Part shown: positions 1 through 7,930 of the stretch, in pieces
Layout: each line of letters starts with the position of its first letter
How positions within the stretch are numbered: position 1 is the first letter of the stretch
Assembly: GCA_036381015.1 (NCBI GenBank)
Contig: DASVDR010000002.1
Coordinates: 1 to 38,791, forward strand
Reading direction: 5' to 3'
From: Gammaproteobacteria bacterium
GTDB taxonomy: Bacteria; Pseudomonadota; Gammaproteobacteria; Steroidobacterales; Rariloculaceae
Length of the DNA: 38,791 nucleotides
Made by a program: the position numbers and the translations under genes
The notes under the pieces: generated by a model
Databases searched by the model: none
The model's input: the letters and a program-made list of their open reading frames with translations, nothing else
Told to the model about the DNA's origin: nothing

Positions 1-109
1 CCTGACGAGCAAGACCGGCGACATCGTCGACAGCCTGGAGATGGCCACCGTCAAGACCCTGAACGTCTTCTCGAAGCGGGCGAAGCGGCAGCTCGAGATC
101 GCGGCCTGA
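1..109 (+). CDS. C-terminal end of a probable MotA/TolQ/ExbB-family proton channel subunit (partial)
   Basis: Only the last 35 codons are inside the window, in the frame that stops with TGA at 107-109. The visible tail is helical and basic (...FSKRAKRQLEIAA). This short piece cannot be identified by itself. The call rests on context: two ExbD/TolR-like genes and a TonB/AgmX-like gene follow directly on the same strand, and in such operons the gene immediately upstream is normally the ExbB/TolQ/MotA channel subunit. The next start codon (120) is 10 bases after the stop, so translation is probably coupled. It could instead be another component of the same operon. Confidence 0.45.
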   Translation, partial: LTSKTGDIVDSLEMATVKTLNVFSKRAKRQLEIAA

Positions 110-119
110 GGCTCACCCC

Positions 120-611
120 ATGGCCAGACGGCATCATTACAGGCGGCGCACGAAGTACGGCATCGAGATCGACGTCACCACCTTTTTGAACCTGATGGTG
201 GTGCTGGTCCCGTTCCTGCTGATCACGGCGGTCTTCTCCCGCCTCTCGATCGTCGAGCTCGATCTGCCGACGACCTCGGGAGGCTCGTCGCCGGAACCGG
301 CGGGCTTCGCGGTCGAGGTCATCGTGCGCGAGGCCGGCCTCGAGATCACCAACGGCCGGGCGGTCATCGCATCGATACCGAAAGCCGGCGGCGAGTACGA
401 CCTGGAGAAGCTCTCGGAGTACATGCTCGCGCTCAAGCAGGAGCATCCCGGTCACGAGGCCGCCTCCGTGCTGCTCGAGCCGCAGATTCCCTACGACTAC
501 CTCATCCAGGTCATGGACGTCGTGCGCAGCGTCGAGCTGCCCGATGCCAGCGGTGAGCAGTACCAGCTGTATGCGCTGTTCACGCAGATTTCCGTTGGAG
601 AAGCGCCATGA
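120..611 (+). CDS. ExbD/TolR-family protein 1, with Asn at the usual proton-site position
   Basis: A 163-residue protein with the ExbD/TolR layout: short basic cytoplasmic tail (residues 1-14), one membrane helix (about 17-39) and a periplasmic domain. ExbD and TolR form the inner-membrane stator with ExbB/TolQ and use the proton motive force to drive an envelope-spanning partner. E. coli ExbD carries an essential Asp in the helix motif VTPFIDVML. Here the aligned stretch is VTTFLNLMV, so residue 24 is Asn. A proline (P31) also sits inside the helix. The gene overlaps the next ExbD gene by four bases (ATGA), so the two are co-translated and may form a mixed dimer. Family assignment is firm; loss of proton carrying by this subunit is inference. 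Confidence 0.85.
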   Translation: MARRHHYRRRTKYGIEIDVTTFLNLMVVLVPFLLITAVFSRLSIVELDLPTTSGGSSPEPAGFAVEVIVREAGLEITNGRAVIASIPKAGGEYDLEKLSEYMLALKQEHPGHEAASVLLEPQIPYDYLIQVMDVVRSVELPDASGEQYQLYALFTQISVGEAP

Positions 612-1111
612 GGAGCTCACGCCGTATCAAGCGCATGTCGAGGAACCGGGCGAAGATCGGCAAGATGGATCTCACGTCGATGATGGACGTGTTCACGATC
701 CTGGTGTTCTTCCTGCTCGTCAACACGGGCTCGGTGGAGGTCATGGAAGCGCCGAAGACCGTCACGCTGCCCGAATCGACCGTGGATTCGAAGCCGCGCG
801 AGACGGTCGTGATCTTCGTCAGCGAAGAGAACGTCCTGGTGCAGGGGAAAGAGGTCGCGAAGGTCTCGGACATCCTCGCAGCCGACCGCGCGTCGATCGC
901 CTCCATCACCGATCGGCTCGCGGAGCTCGGCGCGAACGTCATCGGGCCCGCCACCCGGACCGTCGCCGGCAGCCAGGAAGTCACGATTCTCGCGGACCGG
1001 CAGGTTCCCTTCGCGGTGATCAAGCGGATCATGTCGGCCTGCACGGGACAGGGCTACGGTCACGTGTCGCTCGCCGTCATCCAGAAGCCGTCGAAAGTGC
1101 AATCGATCTGA
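608..1111 (+). CDS. exbD: ExbD/TolR-family protein 2, with the conserved Asp
   Basis: A 167-residue second ExbD/TolR protein. A basic N-terminus is followed by the motif MDLTSMMDVFTILVFFLLV (membrane helix about 22-42), with Asp27 at the position of the essential Asp of ExbD. A periplasmic domain of about 120 residues follows. The start overlaps the stop of the preceding gene (ATGA at 608-611). In known stators two ExbD chains sit in an ExbB pentamer, so two unequal ExbD genes suggest either a heterodimer with one proton-accepting site or two alternative stators. The downstream TonB/AgmX-like gene starts 20 bases later. Confidence 0.9.
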   Translation: MRSSRRIKRMSRNRAKIGKMDLTSMMDVFTILVFFLLVNTGSVEVMEAPKTVTLPESTVDSKPRETVVIFVSEENVLVQGKEVAKVSDILAADRASIASITDRLAELGANVIGPATRTVAGSQEVTILADRQVPFAVIKRIMSACTGQGYGHVSLAVIQKPSKVQSI

Positions 1112-1130
1112 CGCTCCGAGGGCCCTGACC

Positions 1131-2516
1131 ATGTCCATGGAAAAGCACGAGCTGCGCGAACGCATCGGCCGGGCCCGCGACCAGCTCGCGGCGCTCGAGC
1201 GCGAGCTCACCGCCGTCGACGGCGAGCTCGAAGCGCGTTCGGCGGAGCGGCACCGGTACACGCTGCTGGAGCAGGTGTGCGGCTCACTCGAGGAGCTGGA
1301 CCGGCTCGGCGCCGCGGCGCTCTTCTGGGGCGGATCCGGCAACGCCGACGCCGGCGTCGTGCACGGCGCCCGCCGGCGCATCGAGCGCTTTGCGTCGGAG
1401 ATCGCGGAAATCGAAGACCGCCGCCGCGTCATCGCCGGGCAGATCGCAGCGGAGAACGAAAACCTCGGCTGGCTCGGCGAGGACCTCATCGACGCACTCG
1501 AGGAAGAGGAAAGCCGCAAGGCCGAGTGGCTCGTCGAGCGCGAGGAAAGCACTCTCCCGTACCGGCCGCAGGTCATGCCGTGGATGCGCTGTCTCGAAGA
1601 GGACCACCGCTTCCGGAGGTCGCTGGCGCTGGCCGTTTCGGTTTCGCTGCTCGTCGGTATCGTGTTCCGGCTCGTCGTCCTGCCGGTACCCGAGCGCGAG
1701 GAGCTCATCGAAGTCCCCGAGCGCGTGGCGCAGCTCATCGAAGAGCGTCAGGCCGTGCCGGCGCCGGAGCCCGTCGTCGCGGAGCCGGTGATCGAGGAGC
1801 CGGAGCCCGAGGAGGAGCCGCTCGTCGCGGAGGAGACGCCGTCCGAGCTCGAGCCGGCCGCGGAGCCCGCGCCGCAGCCGGCGCAACAGGCGAGCGCGCA
1901 GGAGCAGGTGCGCAGCAAGGGCATCCTCGCGTTCAGCGAGAGCTTCGCGAGCCTCGCCGCAAGCGCGCCGTCGGCGCGCCTCGGCTCGCAGGCCAGCCTG
2001 AGCAACGCGGGTGAGGCGGCCGTCGGCCGTCCCGAACGGGCGATGGTGACCACCGCGGGCCCGGGTTCGAGCGGCGGCATCAACCTCGGGGACATCAGCC
2101 GCGATTTCGGCGGCGGCGGAGGCGCCGGCCAGATGGCGGGCGTCCGCGTGACGCAGGTGGAGAGCTCCATCGGCGGGACCGGCGGCGGCGCGGACCGGCC
2201 GCTGTCCGGCGGGCACGGGGCCGGACGTACCGACGAGGAAATCCAGATCGTGTTCGACCGTTACAAGGCCGCGCTGTACCGGCTCTACAACCGCGAGCTG
2301 CGCCGGGATCCGACGCTGCGCGGCCAGGTCGTCGTGCGGCTCACCATCGAGCCCGACGGCAGCGTCTCGATGTGCGAGCTCGAATCGTCCGACATGGACG
2401 CGCCGACGCTCGTCGGCCAGGTCCTGGAACGCATCCGCGGCTTCGACTTCGGCGCGAAGGAGGGCATCGTGACGATGACGATCATCTACCCGATCGACTT
2501 CCTGCCGGCCGCTTGA
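1131..2516 (+). CDS. TonB/AgmX-like energy-coupling protein with N-terminal cytoplasmic coiled coil
   Basis: A 461-residue protein. Residues 1-140 are charged and heptad-rich, probably a cytoplasmic coiled coil. One membrane helix lies at about 164-184. A Pro/Glu/Ala-rich spacer (about 190-260) is typical of TonB-type proteins that span the periplasm. A Gly-rich stretch (around 310-370, with GGGGGAG) precedes a C-terminal domain of about 90 residues with a TonB/AgmX-PglI pattern (RYKAALYRLYNREL..., GQVVVRLTIEPDGSV). AgmX/PglI proteins of gliding bacteria and TonB transmit motion from ExbBD-type motors to envelope partners. The gene ends the motor operon and is followed by the riboswitch leader. 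TonB itself has almost no cytoplasmic part, so the N-terminal domain is unusual and might bind a cytoplasmic signal or partner. The exact function is unknown. Confidence 0.8.
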   Translation: MSMEKHELRERIGRARDQLAALERELTAVDGELEARSAERHRYTLLEQVCGSLEELDRLGAAALFWGGSGNADAGVVHGARRRIERFASEIAEIEDRRRVIAGQIAAENENLGWLGEDLIDALEEEESRKAEWLVEREESTLPYRPQVMPWMRCLEEDHRFRRSLALAVSVSLLVGIVFRLVVLPVPEREELIEVPERVAQLIEERQAVPAPEPVVAEPVIEEPEPEEEPLVAEETPSELEPAAEPAPQPAQQASAQEQVRSKGILAFSESFASLAASAPSARLGSQASLSNAGEAAVGRPERAMVTTAGPGSSGGINLGDISRDFGGGGGAGQMAGVRVTQVESSIGGTGGGADRPLSGGHGAGRTDEEIQIVFDRYKAALYRLYNRELRRDPTLRGQVVVRLTIEPDGSVSMCELESSDMDAPTLVGQVLERIRGFDFGAKEGIVTMTIIYPIDFLPAA

Positions 2517-2559
2517 AGGTGATCCCACTGAACATAACTCGGGAATTTACCCTCAACCT

Positions 2560-2573
2560 GTGAACTCGTTCAC
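2560..2573. promoter_or_regulatory. Perfect palindrome upstream of the riboswitch (possible operator)
   Basis: The sequence GTGAAC-TC-GTTCAC is a perfect inverted repeat with 6-base arms. It lies 44 bases after the motor operon and about 60 bases before the c-di-GMP aptamer, where the promoter of the riboswitch transcript must be. It could be an operator, or a small hairpin at the end of the motor transcript; no T-tract follows it. No convincing -35/-10 pair could be assigned nearby. Confidence 0.3.
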
Positions 2574-2610
2574 CCTTTCAGGTTTTCATTTCGAGAGATA
2601 GTCGCTTTTC

Positions 2611-2628
2611 AAAGACAGTTAAGTCTTT
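2611..2628 (+). other. Small hairpin just 5' of the riboswitch aptamer
   Basis: AAAGAC and GTCTTT form a perfect 6-base stem around the loop AGTTAA. It ends about 10 bases before the conserved core of the c-di-GMP aptamer. It may be an extra 5' stem of the leader RNA or may belong to the preceding transcript's end. No function is shown. Confidence 0.35.
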
Positions 2629-2632
2629 CGAT

Positions 2633-2721
2633 TCAGACAAAGGCAAACCCACCGAAAGGTGGCGACGCAAAGTTTCCGGTCTAAGGGGCCCTTCCCGGCC
2701 CTATGACAGCGGGACCGCCAG
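2633..2721 (+). promoter_or_regulatory. Cyclic-di-GMP-I (GEMM-I) riboswitch
   Basis: The segment has the conserved parts of the GEMM-I aptamer in order. These are AGGCAAACC (2641-2649); a stem CCACC/GGTGG closed by a GAAA tetraloop; GACGCAAAG (2664-2672); CCGGTCTAAGG, which forms one strand of the tetraloop receptor; a variable C/G-rich hairpin; CCTATG, the other receptor strand; and ACAGCGGGACCGCC at the 3' end. GAAA docking into the CTAAG/TATG receptor is the hallmark of this class. It lies in the leader of the giant DUF11 protein gene (start 2793), so c-di-GMP should set expression of that gene and probably of the barrel gene 5 bases after it. There is no U-tract terminator, so control is probably at translation. 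Whether the ligand turns the genes on or off cannot be read from sequence. Confidence 0.92.
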
Positions 2722-2734
2722 AATCAAGCTCTCC

Positions 2735-2792
2735 GATCGAGCTCGATCCGTCATGGCGATGCGATCGCACACCCGGTGGACCGAGGTCGATC
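2735..2792 (+). promoter_or_regulatory. Possible Shine-Dalgarno-sequestering stem (riboswitch expression platform)
   Basis: Bases 2735-2745 (GATCGAGCTCG) can pair with 2782-2792 (CGAGGTCGATC) in 10 of 11 positions, the exception being a G-G mismatch. The second strand contains the GAGG ribosome site and ends at the base before the ATG at 2793. The first strand is also part of the self-complementary GATCGAGCTCGATC (2735-2748), so an alternative local hairpin is possible. The two states suit a translational switch downstream of the c-di-GMP aptamer. This is a reading of base pairing only. Confidence 0.5.
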
Positions 2793-5700
2793 ATGTTCCA
2801 TCGCGACATCATCGCTCGACCGCGTGCCGCCATCCGGCTCGGTGCCTTGTTGCTGCTGTTAGGCGCGGGCGCAGCCGCCCGCGCGGAGAACTGCTCCGAC
2901 TTCCCGAACGGTGTGCTGGACGGTTTCGCGGGCGACGTCGCGCCGGCGCAGATCCAGGTCGACCGGAACTGTACGATCCGCAACTTCCCTGCCTCTAACC
3001 CGCTCAGCACCAACTTCAGCTTCCTGACGCAGCCGGGGCAGACCGACCAGCGCTGGATCGTCATTTTCGACAACGTCGTGCACACCGGGGAGATGGCGTG
3101 CAACCAGGTCGCCGGCCACAAGATCTGGCTGACCAACAGCTCGTCCACCTCGATCCAGGAGGGCTGCCAGAATTTCCTGATCCCGGTCGAGAAGATCGAC
3201 AAGCAGAATCCCGCCGGGCAGAGCACCGCCGTCGTCGGCGTGCCGTTCACTTACACGCTGACGATGCCCGTGCTGTTCGACCCGGCGACGGGGACCGTGA
3301 TCAACGGTTTCGGATCCCTGAACGACCTGCACGGCGTCACCGTCCGGGACGACCTGAACGCGACCGGGGCGGACCTGAGGTACGTGAGCCACGTCGCGTA
3401 CTGGAAGGACACCGGGCAGCCCGTGCCGCACACGTTCTCGAACACGGGCGGCTTTCTCACGTTCGACGACTTCCCGATCATCCCGGCGGGGCAGCAGATC
3501 ATCCTCGAGCTGACGGTCGTGCTCGCCAACACGCCGGCCAACGCGCCGGGCACGCAGTTCGTCAACACGGCGAAGTGGGACTTCGGCCGGCTCATCGACG
3601 GCGAGTTCTTCGAACCCTTGCCCGGCGAGTGGGGCATCACGGAGCCGATGACGATCGTCGCGCCCGAGCTCACGCTGACCAAAACCGGCCCGGCGACGCT
3701 GAACCTCGGCCAGGCCGGCGATTTCGTCCTCGATATCCACAACATCGGCAACGGCGACGCGTGGAACGCGACGATCCGCGACCGCCTGCCGAATGGCCCC
3801 GACGGCGGCATGTGCGACTCGGCGCCGAGCGTGGCGAGCGCGCGCGTGCTCGCGGCCGACGGCACGACGCCGGTGCCCGGCAAGGACGCGCTGGTGCAGG
3901 GCAGCGATTTTCGCCTCGACTACACGGGCGCACCCGGCTGCGAGCTCGAGCTCGAGATCCTCACGGCGGCCGGCACCATCGGCGCGGACGAGCACCTGGT
4001 CATCACCTACCGGACGGAGCTCGACGCCGACACCGACAACGGCGCCTCGCTCACCAACGTCGCGGGCGCCGTGCAGTGGTTCGACAACGATCCCGGCGTC
4101 GCCGCCCGCGGCAGCTACACGCGGCCGCTGACCAACGGCACCGTCGGCGTGCTCGATCACCAGGACGCCCACACCGTCATCGCGGCGCTGACCGGCTTCT
4201 TCTTCGAGAAGAGCGTTGCGAACCTGACGAGCGGCGCGAGCCCGGCGACGACCGCGGCGCCCGGCGACACGCTCCGCTACACGCTGACCCTGCGCACCAC
4301 CGACAGCCCGCTGACCGACGTGACCTTCCGCGACGACCTCGGCGCGCTGAATCCTTCGCCGGTGTTCGTGCCGGGCAGCCTGACCCTCGTCTCCGGCACG
4401 CTCCCGCCGGGCGCCGATGCGAGCAACACGGATCCGGACGGCGGCACGAACGGTGCGGGCCTGCTCGACGTCCGCAACCTGAGCCTGGCGGCGGACGACG
4501 AGCTGTCGCTCCAGTTCGACGTCACGCTCGCCGTGCCGCTGGCCGACGGCACGGCCGTCACGAACCAGGCAGAGCTCGCCGGTGCCGCCGCCACGGCGCT
4601 GAGCGACGACCCGAACGTCAACGGACCCTCCGACCCGGACGTCGCGGGCGACGAGGACCCGACGATGGTGGTGATCGAGGCTGCCCCCGACTTCAGGGTC
4701 GAGAAGATCTCGACGGACGTGACCGGCGATCCCGCGGTGCTGCTGCCGGGCGAGACGCTGCGCTACACCATCACCGTGCAGAACGTCGGCAACGACGACG
4801 CGCTCGATGCGCGCCTCGTCGATGCGGTGCCCGCGAACACCGCCTACGTTGCCGGCAGCACGACGCTGAACGGCAATCCGGTGCCGGATCCGGCGGGCGG
4901 CGGCTCGCCCCTGGCCGCCGGCATACCGCTGAATGCGCCCGAGGATGCGACGCCCGGCACGCTGCACGCCGTCGGGCCGGCGGCGCCCGGCAGTCACGTG
5001 GCGACGGTCGTGTTCGACGTGGTCGTGAGCGCGGATGCGATCGACGGCACGGTGATCTCGAACCAGGGCTTCGTGAGCGCGCCCGCGAAGGGCGTCGTCG
5101 ACCAGCCCTCCGACGACCCGGACACGCCGACGGCCGACGATCCGACGCGCGACATCGTCGGCAACCTGCCGCTCCTGTTCGCCGCGAAATCGGCCGCGCT
5201 CGAGAACGACCTCGGCACACCGGGCATCGTCGACCCGGGCGACGTCCTGCGCTACACGATCGCGATCGAGAACACCGGCAACGTGCCGGCGACGCTGGCC
5301 GAGCTCAGCGATACCGTGCCGGCGAACACGACCTACGTCGCCGATTCGCTGACGCAGAACGGTCTGCCCGTCGGCCAGCCGGACGGCGGCGTGTTCCCGC
5401 TCGCCGCCGGCATCGCGGTCAGCTCGTCGGACTCGACGCCGCCGGTCCCCGGCGCGGGCGAGGGCGTCATCAGCGCGGGCGGCACGGCGACCGTGCAGTT
5501 CGACCTGCGCGTCGACGACGGCGTGCCGCCGGGCACCGTGATCTCGAACCAGGCGGTGGTCGGCAGCGACGAAGTACCGGACCTCCTGACCGACGGCGAC
5601 GGCAATCCCGCGACCGGGCCCGAGCCCACCATCGTCATCGTCGGCGACCGCCAGGCGCTGACGATCACCAAGCAGGTCGCCGTCGTCGGCGGAGGCACGG

Positions 5701-7925
5701 CGCTTCCCGGCGCGACCCTCGAGTACGTCGTGACCGTGACCAACGTCGCGTCCGTCCCGGCGTCCTTCGTCGAGATCACGGACGACCTCGCCGTGCCGAA
5801 CCCGGGCTACCTCACCTACGTCGACCAGTCGGCCACGATGAACGGCTCGGCCGACGGCATCACGGTGAACGGCTCGCTCGTCACCGCGGACTACTTCACG
5901 CGCTACGGACCGCTCGAGCCGGGCGGCACGGTCGTGCTGCGCTTCCGCGCGACGATCGATTCGACGCTCGCGATCGGCACGCCGATCACCAACACCGCCA
6001 CGGTGTACTGGAACGACCCGAAGGAGACCGCGAGCGCGAGCGTCTCGATCGACGTCGGCGGCGTGGCGGGATCCGGCACGCTCGTGGGCACGGTGTGGCA
6101 CGACACGGACTTCGACGACACGGCCGACGACGGCGAGCGGCGGCTCGAAGGGTGGACGGTGGAGCTCTTGCGCGACGGCACGCGCGTGCACGCCACGCAG
6201 ACGGACGCGGACGGCCGCTTCGCGATGACCGGCGTGCCGCCGAACTACCTGACCGACGTGCGCTACGCGCTCGTGTTCAGCGCGCCCGGCGCAGGCGCGT
6301 CGACCGCCGCTCTCGGCCTGGCCGATTCCGCTTTCACGAACGGGCCGCAGCGCATCGACGAGATCGTCGTGCAGCCCGGAAGCCGCTTCGACGATCTGAA
6401 CCTCCCGATCGACCCGGACGGCGTCGTGTACGACGCGCTCGTGCGCAGGCCCGTCGCCGGCGCGACCCTCACCCTGCTGCAAGGCGGCGCCGCCGTGCCG
6501 GAGGCGTGCTTCGACGATCCGCGCCAGCAGGGGCAGGTGACGCTCGCCGACGGCTGGTACAAGTTCGTGCTGAACTTCTCCGACCCGGGCTGCCTCGGCG
6601 GCGCGGGCTACGTGATCCGCGTGGCGCCGCCGCGCGCGGGCTACGTCGACGGCCTGTCGGAGATGATTCCACCGGCGTCCGACGCCACGTCGCCGTTCGA
6701 CGTGCCGGCCTGCCCGGGCTCCGCCGACGACGCCGTTCCGGGGACGTCGGAGCATTGCGAGGTGCAGGCCTCGGCCCTGAATCCCGGCGCCGCCGTGCCC
6801 GGGCGCAGCGACGGCACGAGATACCACCTGCACCTGCGGCTCGACGGCACGGCGCTGCCGGGTACCGGTGAAATCTTCAACAACCACATCCCGCTCGACC
6901 CGGAGCTCTCGGGCGCCGTGTCGATCACCAAGACGACGCCGCTCGTCGACGTCACCCGCGGGCAGCTCGTGCCGTACGTCATCACGGTCAGCAGCACGTT
7001 CGAGATCCCGCTGCCGGACGTGGCGGTCGTCGATCTCATACCCGCCGGCTTCCTCTACGTCGCCGGCTCGGCACGCCTCGACGGTACGCCCGTGGAGCCC
7101 GTGGTCGAAGGGCGGGAGCTGGCCTGGTCCGGCCTCACGCTCACGGCCTCCGGGCGGAACACGCTGAAGCTCCTGCTCGCGGTCGGCGCCGGTGTCGGCG
7201 AAGGCGAGTTCGTGAACCGCGCGTGGGCCGCGAGCTCGCTCACCGGCAACGCGCTGTCCGGCGAGGCGTCGGCGACGGTGCGCATCGTCCCCGACCCGAC
7301 CTTCGACTGCACCGACGTGACGGGCAAGGTTTTCGACGACGACAACAGGAACGGTTACCAGGACGGCGATGAAGAAGGGCTCCCCGGCGTGCGGCTCGTG
7401 ACCGCGCGCGGGCTCGCGGTCACGACCGACCGTTACGGCCGTTTCCACATCACCTGCGCGATCACGCCGCACCCGATGCGCGGCAGCAACTTCGTGCTGA
7501 AGCTCGACGACCGCACGCTGCCCGCGGGCTACCGGCTTTCGACGCCGGCCGTGCAGGTGCAGCGCGCCACGCGCGGCAAAGCGCTGAACTTCGACTTCGG
7601 CGCGTCGATCCACCGCGTCGTCAACCTGGACCTCTCCGACCCGGTGTTCGAGCCGGGCGCGACGACGATCCGGCAGCAGTGGCGCCCGCGCCTCGACCGG
7701 CTGCTCGAGGAGCTGCGCAAGGCACCCGCGGTGCTCCGGCTGTCGTACGTCGCCGACGTCGAGGATCCGCGGCTGGTCGACCGGCGGCTCGCGGCGGTCA
7801 AGGCGCAGGTCGAGGACGCGTGGCAAGCGCTCGCATGCTGCTACGAGCTCGTCATCGAGCCGGAAATCTACTGGCGGCTCGGCGGCCCGCCGGACACTCC
7901 GGACGCAGCCGGTCCCGACAGGTGA
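2793..7925 (+). CDS. Giant secreted repeat protein: DUF11/SdrD-B-like domains with a C-terminal OmpA-like domain
   Basis: A 1710-residue protein. ATG 2793 is chosen because GAGG lies 6 bases upstream and a signal peptide follows (hydrophobic LGALLLLLGAGAAARA). The earlier in-frame ATG at 2703 lies inside the riboswitch aptamer. After an N-terminal domain come about six DUF11-type beta-sandwich repeats (roughly residues 290-390, 470-625, 633-785, 793-950, 955-1090, 1375-1495), with motifs such as LRYTITVQNVGN and VPANTAYVAGS. There are two SdrD-B/carboxypeptidase-regulatory-like domains (about 1093-1180 and 1505-1590, motif DDDNRNGYQDGDEEG, probably Ca2+-binding) and an OmpA-like end (about 1610-1700). 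Such repeats are typical of long adhesins. No LPXTG or autotransporter end is present, so surface anchoring probably depends on the OmpA-like domain and on the partner barrel encoded 5 bases downstream. Adhesin/matrix role is inferred, helped by the riboswitch. Confidence 0.85.
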   Translation: MFHRDIIARPRAAIRLGALLLLLGAGAAARAENCSDFPNGVLDGFAGDVAPAQIQVDRNCTIRNFPASNPLSTNFSFLTQPGQTDQRWIVIFDNVVHTGEMACNQVAGHKIWLTNSSSTSIQEGCQNFLIPVEKIDKQNPAGQSTAVVGVPFTYTLTMPVLFDPATGTVINGFGSLNDLHGVTVRDDLNATGADLRYVSHVAYWKDTGQPVPHTFSNTGGFLTFDDFPIIPAGQQIILELTVVLANTPANAPGTQFVNTAKWDFGRLIDGEFFEPLPGEWGITEPMTIVAPELTLTKTGPATLNLGQAGDFVLDIHNIGNGDAWNATIRDRLPNGPDGGMCDSAPSVASARVLAADGTTPVPGKDALVQGSDFRLDYTGAPGCELELEILTAAGTIGADEHLVITYRTELDADTDNGASLTNVAGAVQWFDNDPGVAARGSYTRPLTNGTVGVLDHQDAHTVIAALTGFFFEKSVANLTSGASPATTAAPGDTLRYTLTLRTTDSPLTDVTFRDDLGALNPSPVFVPGSLTLVSGTLPPGADASNTDPDGGTNGAGLLDVRNLSLAADDELSLQFDVTLAVPLADGTAVTNQAELAGAAATALSDDPNVNGPSDPDVAGDEDPTMVVIEAAPDFRVEKISTDVTGDPAVLLPGETLRYTITVQNVGNDDALDARLVDAVPANTAYVAGSTTLNGNPVPDPAGGGSPLAAGIPLNAPEDATPGTLHAVGPAAPGSHVATVVFDVVVSADAIDGTVISNQGFVSAPAKGVVDQPSDDPDTPTADDPTRDIVGNLPLLFAAKSAALENDLGTPGIVDPGDVLRYTIAIENTGNVPATLAELSDTVPANTTYVADSLTQNGLPVGQPDGGVFPLAAGIAVSSSDSTPPVPGAGEGVISAGGTATVQFDLRVDDGVPPGTVISNQAVVGSDEVPDLLTDGDGNPATGPEPTIVIVGDRQALTITKQVAVVGGGTALPGATLEYVVTVTNVASVPASFVEITDDLAVPNPGYLTYVDQSATMNGSADGITVNGSLVTADYFTRYGPLEPGGTVVLRFRATIDSTLAIGTPITNTATVYWNDPKETASASVSIDVGGVAGSGTLVGTVWHDTDFDDTADDGERRLEGWTVELLRDGTRVHATQTDADGRFAMTGVPPNYLTDVRYALVFSAPGAGASTAALGLADSAFTNGPQRIDEIVVQPGSRFDDLNLPIDPDGVVYDALVRRPVAGATLTLLQGGAAVPEACFDDPRQQGQVTLADGWYKFVLNFSDPGCLGGAGYVIRVAPPRAGYVDGLSEMIPPASDATSPFDVPACPGSADDAVPGTSEHCEVQASALNPGAAVPGRSDGTRYHLHLRLDGTALPGTGEIFNNHIPLDPELSGAVSITKTTPLVDVTRGQLVPYVITVSSTFEIPLPDVAVVDLIPAGFLYVAGSARLDGTPVEPVVEGRELAWSGLTLTASGRNTLKLLLAVGAGVGEGEFVNRAWAASSLTGNALSGEASATVRIVPDPTFDCTDVTGKVFDDDNRNGYQDGDEEGLPGVRLVTARGLAVTTDRYGRFHITCAITPHPMRGSNFVLKLDDRTLPAGYRLSTPAVQVQRATRGKALNFDFGASIHRVVNLDLSDPVFEPGATTIRQQWRPRLDRLLEELRKAPAVLRLSYVADVEDPRLVDRRLAAVKAQVEDAWQALACCYELVIEPEIYWRLGGPPDTPDAAGPDR

Positions 7926-7930
7926 TCGCC

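Noticed and set aside
2633-2721. The leader considered as a transcription attenuator with an intrinsic terminator.
   Set aside because: No GC stem followed by a T-tract is found between the aptamer and the start codon.
2703-2792. An earlier ATG for the DUF11 gene at 2703.
   Set aside because: It lies inside the conserved 3' part of the c-di-GMP aptamer, has no ribosome site, and would bury the signal peptide behind 30 residues.
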